NCBI GenBank assembly: GCA_032718475.1
Contig: JAUCBJ010000196.1
Coordinates: 1-38,470 of the forward strand
Direction of reading: 5' to 3'
Origin: Nemertoderma westbladi
Lineage: Eukaryota; Xenacoelomorpha; Nemertodermatida; Nemertodermatidae
DNA length: 38,470 bases
Positions 31,040 through 38,470 of this stretch are shown here, piece after piece. How positions within the stretch are numbered: position 1 is the first letter of the stretch; the number at the start of each line of letters is the position of its first letter. The position numbers and the translations under genes were made by a program. The notes beneath the pieces are model-generated. The model saw only the letters and a program-made list of their open reading frames with translations, was not told where the DNA came from and made no database searches.

Positions 31040-31300
31040 CCCTATTGAAAAGTTTTATTTTCTGCGCCGAACGCGGCGCCGGGTGCCAACAATTCTGCGC
31101 CGGCTCTGAGCAAAACCACGCCGGGTGCAAAAAGTCCTGCGCCGGCTCTGTGCAAAACCACGCCGGGTGCAAAAAATCCTGTGCCGGCTCTGTGCAAACC
31201 CACGCCCATGCCAGGTGCAAAAATCCTGTGCCGGCTCTGTGCAATGCAAAATTCTGCGCCAGGTGAAAAATCTTCCACCGGCTCTTCAAATCTGCACCGG
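31040..31300. repeat. GC-rich array with units of about 42 bp
   Basis: CTGCGCCGGCTCTG-type units start at about 31095, 31137, 31179 and 31226, linked by ACGCCGGGTGCAAAAA. Because 42 is a multiple of three, several frames stay open on both strands; none has recognisable content. The block opens with CCCTATTGAAAAGTTTTA, whose reverse complement closes a similar GC-rich block at 34917-34934. Confidence 0.75.
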
Positions 31301-33330
31301 GCTGACTGATATAAAACATAAAATCTGCCTGTTATACTGTACAGTACCTGTAGTTTATTCGGTTATCTATAATACTGCAGCTGCACTATTCCGAGTTGTT
31401 ACTTAAACGAACGAAAGTTGTGGGTGGGTGAAATGAAAATAAGGATACAGAGACGGAAAACCTTAATAAAGACAAATGCAACAAGTACAGTAGGTACGTT
31501 GTTTTATTCCAAAAGTGTAACATTACGAAACAACTACTTAGGAAACACTGCATGTAAATTTTTGTTGTCAAGTAAAGTGTACATTTTTTGAAATTACTCA
31601 AATGTTATAATATGAATTATAGAAAGAATATTAAAGACTACTTCAGTTGGCCTACAATAGTCCTTGTATTTATGTACTACGTTCTACTTTATTACATACT
31701 ACGTAATATGGTCCTATACGTCTATGCTACAGATACGGTATTTCATCTAAATGAATAATGATTAGCTGTATGTTATGTTTATTAATATCGCCAGAATAAC
31801 AATAAGATATTAATTTTTGCACATGTACGTACACGTAGGAATTGGAATTGGAATTTTTTATTAGACGTCAAATCAGCTAAAATTTACGCAATTAAAATAT
31901 GAACATTGACGATAACATAATAGAATACTGAAATAGTTAACAGAACAACAAAAGTACCGACAAGCCAATGCAAAGACCTTCAATCAGATATATATTAATT
32001 GTTCATTAAGCATCTGTACTGTACTGTATATTTATATAAAATATTGAAATATGTTACTGAAAATAAAATGGTCCAATTTAAAATAGGATAGAAATGACTG
32101 TACTGTATGTTTATAAAAAGGAAAATATTTTAATATGTTACTGAACTGAAAATACGATGGGCAGAGAATATACGTAGTTGCACGGGGTCTCTAAAACATT
32201 GAGTAATAATGATTTGTCGTCGAGGATAGCCCCATGAGACTGTGTCTCGTTTCCATGGGGGTCCTCGCTATGTGATGAAAATCTTATTGTTGTAATAAGT
32301 CCTTGAGTAAGATAAAAAATAAATTAATATAAGTAGTTAGTATTAGTATGTCTGTCTGTTTTTGTCTGCTAATTAACATTTTAAAAATATGTTTTTTCAG
32401 ATAAAAATAAATAATAAATACAGTAGATCTCAGTAGATACAGTAGATGATAAATTAAAGAGGAATATCACACAAATACAAATATAATACATACATACAAT
32501 AATAATACATACATGAATATAATACATACAATACAAATATAATAATTATTTTCACTAGTATCAAACAGTAGAAACCGAGCATTTAGAGAGAAATAAAAAT
32601 ATTGAAATGGCAGTGGCATAAAAAAGAAAAAAATAAAATAAAATACAAACAGCTACATAGAAAGAGTAATATGTTATGGTATTGAGGTTTTTTAGAACAA
32701 CACAATAAAAATAAGAAGGGGCAATTTAGACACAAATATAAAGTTCGTATTGATATATCGGATGACATGATTTTTTCGAGAAGATTTTTATTCCCATGTT
32801 GCGTACAGTAGATTAAAATAAAATGAACACATATCTGGAAAAGTATGCTAATAAGCGTATGTATGTACTATTGTAATAAAAATACGGATAATGGTATTCA
32901 GGTAAAATTAGTAAAATAATTAAAATTATAGTTTATTTACAGTACTTACAGTTGGTGCATGTCAATTATTAAAAAAAATGAAATTACAGTAAAATTAAAT
33001 TAAAAAACGGCAAAGCATACTTACAGTAGGTTCAAGGGCTTCAACAACATACAGTACTAAAGGCAAACATATTAAAAAGGACAATATTTACAATACTCTA
33101 TAGGATTCAACACAACAATACGTAGTTATACGGAACATAAATTTGGTACCGTAGGTAGTACCGTATGTCGCATAAGTAAAATATTACTGCTGAAATAAAA
33201 CGCGCAAAGTAAAGTAACTACAAAATATAGGAAAACAATTAAACATAAAAAAACACTATTTTAAAATTTAACACAAAAAAATGTTTTTTGGGATTGAAAA
33301 AATGAAAATAATAGGTACTGTAGCTAGATT
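31300..33330. other. AT-rich DNA, no gene supported
   Basis: A-rich and ATACATAC-type simple sequence dominates 32390-32780 and 32930-33300. Minus-strand frames here (31386-31601 and 32583-32768) reflect composition. One hairpin is listed separately. Confidence 0.5.
32223..32273. repeat. Imperfect hairpin in AT-rich DNA
   Basis: CGAGGATAGCCCCATGAGAC pairs with GTCTCGTTTCCATGGGGGTC followed by CTCG, with small bulges and a loop of a few bases. It is a GC-richer island and may be the 3' UTR structure of a non-LTR element. Confidence 0.5.
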
Positions 33331-33339
33331 TTAATAAAG

Positions 33340-34140
33340 ATATTGTTGTATCCGAACGATATCGCTTTCGCTACTGCCACTTGGCGCACAGGAGTATCAC
33401 TAATATTCATTTTAAGGGACATTTCGCAGTTTAGTCTATTTTTGAATGTGTTCAAGCATGGAGTACCAAGGGTATTACGTACATTAACAACACTTTCCGG
33501 CACTTAATGGCAACACTTAATGGTAAAGGATTCCAAATGTTTATAACGCTGCCTGCAAAGTTGTTGCGTGTTAGCATTGGTGGAGTTAGGAACGAAACTG
33601 GAAGAAATTACTTCGCTCAATTTTGTCAATCCCGTTGATAAACTTGTATGTTGTTATAAGGTCGGCTGTACACGGCGATATATTAATGTCGGTAGTTTGA
33701 GTGCAAGTAGTCGGTTTTCATATTACAACTCAGCCAGCGATAGTACAACTGTACAAGGCGAGTGACCACACGGTGTTGTACTTGTTCAAGACGTTCAATA
33801 TTTATCATGTCAGAGGAATGGCGAATAAACAACTGTGTCGTATTCAAGGAGAGGCCGAACAAGGGATTTGTATAACAGGGTCAGAGGGTAAACATCGGAG
33901 CTTCCAAATATGTAAAAGTTCTTTGTATTAAATGTACAACTCGCATGGCGCGGGCTGCAGTCTTTGTGCAGTGAGCTGTGATGCTGTGAAGGACAAGTCT
34001 GGTGTAAATGTAATTCCAAAATCACGTTCCTCGGTTGCCGATAAAAGTGTCCGTCCATTCATTGTGTAAAAAGTTGCTTGGGGATTTCTAGAACATAGAT
34101 GCATGCATGACCTTGCACATGGAGTCATTGAACTGCAATT
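33340..34140 (-). pseudogene. Decayed CR1/Jockey-like LINE, C-terminal RT part
   Basis: Fragments in order on the minus strand, in shifting frames: TMNGRTLLSATEERDFGITF, then LLYKSLVRPLLEYDTVVYSP, then RLEQVQHRVVTRLV, then TYKFINGIDKIERSNFFQF, then NNFAGSVINIWNPLPLSV. These match the usual order of conserved words after the RT domain in CR1, L2 and Jockey-type LINEs. Stops and frameshifts separate them. Confidence 0.85.
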
Positions 34141-34149
34141 TCCAATGGT

Positions 34150-34640
34150 TACACATGTGTGTCGGTAATAAATTGTTTCATTATCAATAGTGCCATAGTA
34201 TAAGTCGTTTTGTTTTATTCACTGTTCAACTTCATTCTGTCTGCCTGTTTTATTATATGTGCAGTTTTATTTATACGCGTCTATGACAGCGGTGTCTCCA
34301 TCCAAATAATATAATATAAATATAGGCCTAGCTTATACTGTACAATACAGCAATATTATGTAAATAAATAAACTGACTATGACCAATAGCAATAATGACT
34401 GATCAGCTGATAGCTGGAACTGTGATAGCCCACCTGCCTACTGCTGTACTGCATAACAGCATAAGGTTAAACAGTTAAATACGTAAATAAATGACCAGTT
34501 GCAGTCAGCCAGTGCTGTAGTGTGAGTTTTCTTTCTGCCTCCTGCATGGCCAGTTGTTATTGTGTTGCTGTGCTGTTGGTCTGATGAACGCATGTCTGCT
34601 GTCTCAGTCTCACTGTCTGCCTGGTGCTGTGGTGCTAGGT
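34150..34640. other. Intergenic DNA with no supported gene
   Basis: Mixed AT-rich sequence with short CTG- and CAG-rich words; no frame or structure worth naming. Confidence 0.4.
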
Positions 34641-34935
34641 TCGGCTGATTTCTGCGCCAGGCAAATATGTACGCCGGGTGTGCTGGGCTGATTCCTGCTC
34701 CGGCGCCGGGTCAATTTCTGCAGCGTCGACGCCGGGAATATTTCGACGCCTGCTGCGCCGAGCGCAGTATCTCTACCATTGCCAGTGCTCCGCCGGCTAC
34801 GCCGGCGTAGCACATCTCTGCGCCGACCCTTCCGTCTCATTGCCCGGCGTAGAACATTTCTGCGCCAGCTCCCGGCGCAAGTTCTAGTGCTGCGCCGAAC
34901 GTGCTCGGCGTACATGTAAAACTTTTCAATAGGGG
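34640..34935. repeat. Second GC-rich CGCCGG block
   Basis: Many CGCCGG and TGCGCC words occur (for example 34690-34710 and 34790-34810), ending with the reverse complement of CCCTATTGAAAAGTTTTA (34917-34934). Together with 31040-31300 it may form the two ends of a 3.9-kb element with subterminal repeats. No target duplication was found. Confidence 0.6.
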
Positions 34936-36520
34936 TGGGTGGGACTGGGCATTCTTTTTGTTGAGTCGGGCTTGTCCGGAATTGGTGTACCAAGCACAAT
35001 TCCGGAAATAATGGTAGGCAATGCAGACTCAAAAGTGGATCCGATCAAAATAACCAATTATGTTGCACCAATTCCCAGATTCCAGACAGAATGAAAGTGT
35101 TACCAATGTGCTATGTCTGTGAAATGGGGTTTCAACCTATCAGCCTATTTCCTTCTTGCAAACAATGTTATATTCATATTTTGTACAAACTATGACTGCA
35201 AACCTACCACGCTACCAGCTGACCAGCATCCAGCATCGGTGATAGCTGGATAGACCTACCCCTACTCCTACTACTACCTACACCGCTACACCTCTACTGC
35301 ACTGCCCTTTCACCCTATACAGCAAGAGTACTGGAGTAGGCCTACAGCATACAGTACAGACAGACATACAGACATAACAAGACTCCGCTCAGCCTCAACC
35401 GGTCCCGTCGTTGCAGTAGGCTAGGCAAGTAGGCCGACTCTACTCACAGACTCCCCTACCTAACTGCCTAACCCAGTATGCCAGTAACCTGCTAAGGTGA
35501 GGTACCGTAATCATGTAATGCAAGAATGCAACCAGTCATTACGTTTCGGAGAATATGAAATACAAAGGAACTGCAGAACTGCACAGTCGTTCCATGTACC
35601 GGCTGAGCGGTTTAGAAAAGCAATATTGCAATCAGTATATTTACCAATGTCACGTGATCCTACTACAAACTCCCAACAGCTCTCAACACAACAATGCGCA
35701 ATTAATATTATTGGCTAACATGGGAATGGCCATCCAATAGCCAACCAACCATAATAGGGCTACATTTAATATGTGATGTTTAAATTACCAGGGCACTCGT
35801 TGTATGGTGGCTGGTGAGGGGTGGGGTGGGGGAGCTGACAAGGTCATTACAGTTTAAAGGAGATTGAGTCTGGATGGACAATAGTATATTAGACTATACA
35901 AATACATTGGCATAAAGTATTAATGTATTGTGGATTTTTTTCATAAATGAATATGATTATGTGACGAAATATTACTGTTAATTACATTATTTCTGCATAA
36001 TTATTATTATTCTATGTCCAAAATTTATGTAAATTCAAAATGTTGTAACTAAACACAAAAAGTACCAATAATAACAAATTAAATAGTACGAATATAAAAT
36101 ATCTTTATTTTTTCCAAAAAGCCAGCCATCGAGCCGAGGTTTAGGTCAAGGGACCGTATATATAGGTTATAAAGCTACTGTAAATAATTTTCATGTAATA
36201 CGTAATTTTATGCATAAGAATTTACTTTATACTTTCTGGATCGACCTCCACTGATAGCAAAATTATTTATACTGTAATTAGTAACACTTTAGTTCAATTG
36301 ACGCAGTATTAACCACGCGACCGTCACATCCGTAAACCTACGAATGGTACCTACGTGCTGGTAATGGATGCGCGTAGGTTGAATGTATCAGAATCGAGGA
36401 AGCACGACGACTCCTACTGCGTTACTGGAACCTTCCGGAATTAATCAAAGAAGAAGACCACGATAAAAAACGCAATGCAACGTTCTGCAATGATTGCTAT
36501 ATCATGAAAACCAGTATGGT
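34936..36520. other. Intergenic DNA with no supported gene
   Basis: CTAC- and CAGACA-type simple repeats occur at about 35250-35400. The overlapping plus frames at 35497-35740 resemble no protein I know. The remainder is AT-rich. Confidence 0.4.
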
Positions 36521-36539
36521 TTTCAACAAAACATTAAAC

Positions 36540-36840
36540 TCCCCAACTTAGGCATAGGCCGTGACCCAGGGCCTCCCACAACAAGGGGGCCTCCCTCAAA
36601 AATACTGTATAAGAAAAAGGTAATAAAATAAAATAAAATAACATAAATATAATAATAATAATAATACTATTTGAACTATCTTCTTTAATTCTTATGTTTA
36701 TCCAATAATGTATTTGACCTATTATAATATTTAAATATAATATTTTAACTATTGTTAATTAATACACTGTTTGAGCCTCTGAGCCAGAGGCTACTAAAGG
36801 CTACTAGCCCTTAATTTTAATTAGCAATCTGGCTTACGCC
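36540..36840. other. Possible hAT-type remnant
   Basis: GGCCGTGACCCAGGGCCTCC and GGGGGCCTCCCTC at 36558-36596 recall the GGGCCC-rich ends of some animal hAT transposons. A small hairpin, GCCTCTGAGCCAGAGGC, lies at about 36775-36791. The assignment is weak. Confidence 0.2.
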
Positions 36841-37324
36841 CCAGCGGCTATATTAGTCAAGGTTGATAAAATCTATATAAACGGGAACAGTTAAACGATA
36901 AATACAGACAAACAATAAAATCCCGGCTATGAATGCACGTAAGATAAAAGGATTAAAAGGATTGGGCTCATTGTCCCATGACAAACCAAGCCATTTCATA
37001 TTTAAATTACCGAACAACGTGAGAAAAAATTTCTCTCGCTTCGCTCGCATTTCACTATGTTGAATTGTGATCAATTACTGACAGTTGTAGTGGATTATGT
37101 GTCTAACATGCAAGTCAGCAAAATTATATAGTGAATAATGAGTAAATAATTTAAACCATAACCTGTGACATTATAAACTTTATATAAACGCATTATTATC
37201 ATATTATCTTCGAAACATGCATTGTTGTTAACTTTAGAAATAATTACTATTTCTGAAAGGCCGGGAAATATTTAAAATTAGCATTGACTATAAAACTGTG
37301 GCGAAAAATTTAAGGGTGGAAACA

Positions 37325-37348
37325 CCCCCCCCCCCCCCCCCCCCCCCC
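37325..37348. repeat. C homopolymer, 24 bases
   Basis: An uninterrupted run of C. The length may be inexact because such runs assemble poorly. Confidence 0.9.
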
Positions 37349-37834
37349 AGGGGTTTTTTTAAAATTGTTTATGTCTCCAATGTAGTTGAAAAATACATAG
37401 CCAAATGAAATACCACAGAAAAGAGAACAATATACCACCGATAAGTAAACAAAAATTAAATTTTAAAAATTCTTCGCACGGTAGCCTTCAAGATATTTTA
37501 AAAATTTCACTAAAAAATCACTCCCATATTTTGCATTTTAAAAAAAAACAAATTTTTAGTCCATTTTTGGAACAAGCACTTATTCCCATATAATATATAG
37601 CAAATATATTAATAAACGGTTATGAAGTGTTCGTTGGGTGAAAAAATATCATTCCGACTTTAAAGTTAAAAATTTCCCGCACAAAACAGCCTGTCCGGGC
37701 TCCGGTTGGTTAACAATGTCTGTCATGAAGGAAGCACACCACCGAGCTAAAATTGATGAAATCTAGTCTGTCTGCTGTTTCCAGAATTTTTATACGAAAG
37801 GTGAAGGTGTATCCTATATTGGAGAGTAGTCAGA

Positions 37835-38114
37835 TGTTGGTGCCAATTTATTACGGTATATAAGATAAAGTTTTAGGAAACTAGTTTATTCTACAGGTGC
37901 ATTTCTACAATAAATGTCACCTCTCACTCTCTCTATTATGTTACTCCTTACCTTTATGTTATTATTGTAACTTACTGTATATTGTATTATTGGTGATTAC
38001 GCTACTTCGCACCGTACGTACATTGTTGGTGAGACATATTCTCTAGTAAATGCCAATTATATTACAAGTCAACAAGAACCCTCTTATTTATTACACTGCT
38101 TCCGGGGTCTAACA
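37835..38114 (+). mobile_element. Possible LTR of another retrotransposon at the right edge
   Basis: The stretch begins TGTTGGTGCC and ends GGTCTAACA, short imperfect inverted ends of LTR type. Inside are TATATAAG (about 37857) and AATAAA (37909-37914), about 50 bp apart, as in LTR promoters. GC-richer DNA follows to the window end, as a leader would. No second copy is in the window and no primer site is clear, so this remains a guess. Confidence 0.25.
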
Positions 38115-38470
38115 CACATCCTCGACAGGCCACTCGTTGAACCGACGGCAGGTTCCCTGAGCGAAACCGGAAGGCACGTTGGAAGGGAGGTAGGCATTTC
38201 TACTAGAGAGCGCCTAAGTGGAATCGTTTAAGCGTCTCTCGATCATCTCACCCACTCGACGAAAGATATCCCTCTGGTGACCTTTGCGGAGGAGTTCACT
38301 TACAATCCAAACTTTGTCGGATCATCAGCTCATTAGAAACAGTCTGCTTCTAGTGTTGTTTTTTGTTAACTCCAAGAAGACCAAAATTTTGACAGTTAAC
38401 TTTGAAAGTCCTCTGGAAATGTCTGATGTTATAAGTATTTTACCTTATTGTCATTTGGCGATTCGTTTAT
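38115..38470. other. GC-richer right edge, unassigned
   Basis: Short open stretches occur on both strands, including a minus frame of about 34 codons (about 38220-38325) with LLRKGHQRDIFRRVGEMIER. None is long enough to call. It could be the start of an element or an exon that continues outside the window. Confidence 0.25.

Noticed and set aside
31042-31319. Several overlapping frames in the GC-rich array
   Set aside because: The repeat period is a multiple of three, so several frames stay open by construction; the predicted products are repeat peptides.
36853-37074. 73-codon minus-strand frame with a hydrophobic end
   Set aside because: It starts with TTG, overlaps a CTCGCTTCGCTCGC palindrome and has no recognised relative.

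Overview
The window is AT-rich nuclear DNA from an animal, probably a marine invertebrate. Two genes have clear animal orthologues: a mitochondrial glycine carrier and a CTDSPL2-type phosphatase. The rest is mobile DNA of kinds common in animals: a BEL/Pao retrotransposon, LINE remnants, elements with terminal inverted repeats, and a long minisatellite. Short palindromes such as TACCGGTA and TAGGCCTA recur throughout. I cannot name the species from this.

Layout, left to right. Bases 1-28 are the end of another copy of the BEL LTR that is complete further right. An intronless SLC25A38-like carrier gene lies at 1930-2793 (+). A 17-bp minisatellite of about 76 units fills 3892-5189. From about 5820 to 6930 there is old repeat DNA, including a head-to-head array of diverged repeats about 160 bp long. 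A complete BEL/Pao element on the minus strand occupies 6932-22485 (15,554 bp). Its two 1,209-bp LTRs differ at one base by eye, and a 5-bp target duplication (CCTCC) flanks it. It has a leader of about 2 kb, an intact 2,670-aa Gag-Pol, a 1.6-kb spacer, and a second coding unit before the 3' LTR. That unit carries CCHC-type zinc knuckles and a basic tail and is split by one in-frame TGA. Right of the element (22.5-24.9 kb) are a broken zinc-finger-like gene fragment, an inverted copy of the left-flank repeats, and a fold-back element. A 1.77-kb element with about 200-bp terminal inverted repeats (24929-26694) carries a nested 133-bp TA-flanked MITE. It ends about 250 bp before an intronless CTDSPL2-like phosphatase gene (26949-28049, +). 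From 28.8 to 38.5 kb I see decayed LINE fragments, hairpins, GC-rich tandem arrays and AT-rich DNA without a convincing gene. A possible LTR of another element lies near the right edge.

The two host genes have no evident functional link. One product would act in the mitochondrial inner membrane and the other probably in the nucleus. The BEL element looks young and potentially complete. Its post-pol zinc-knuckle unit sits where an envelope gene is found in some relatives, but it resembles a nucleic-acid-binding protein rather than an envelope. That unit and its TGA are the most unusual features in the window.
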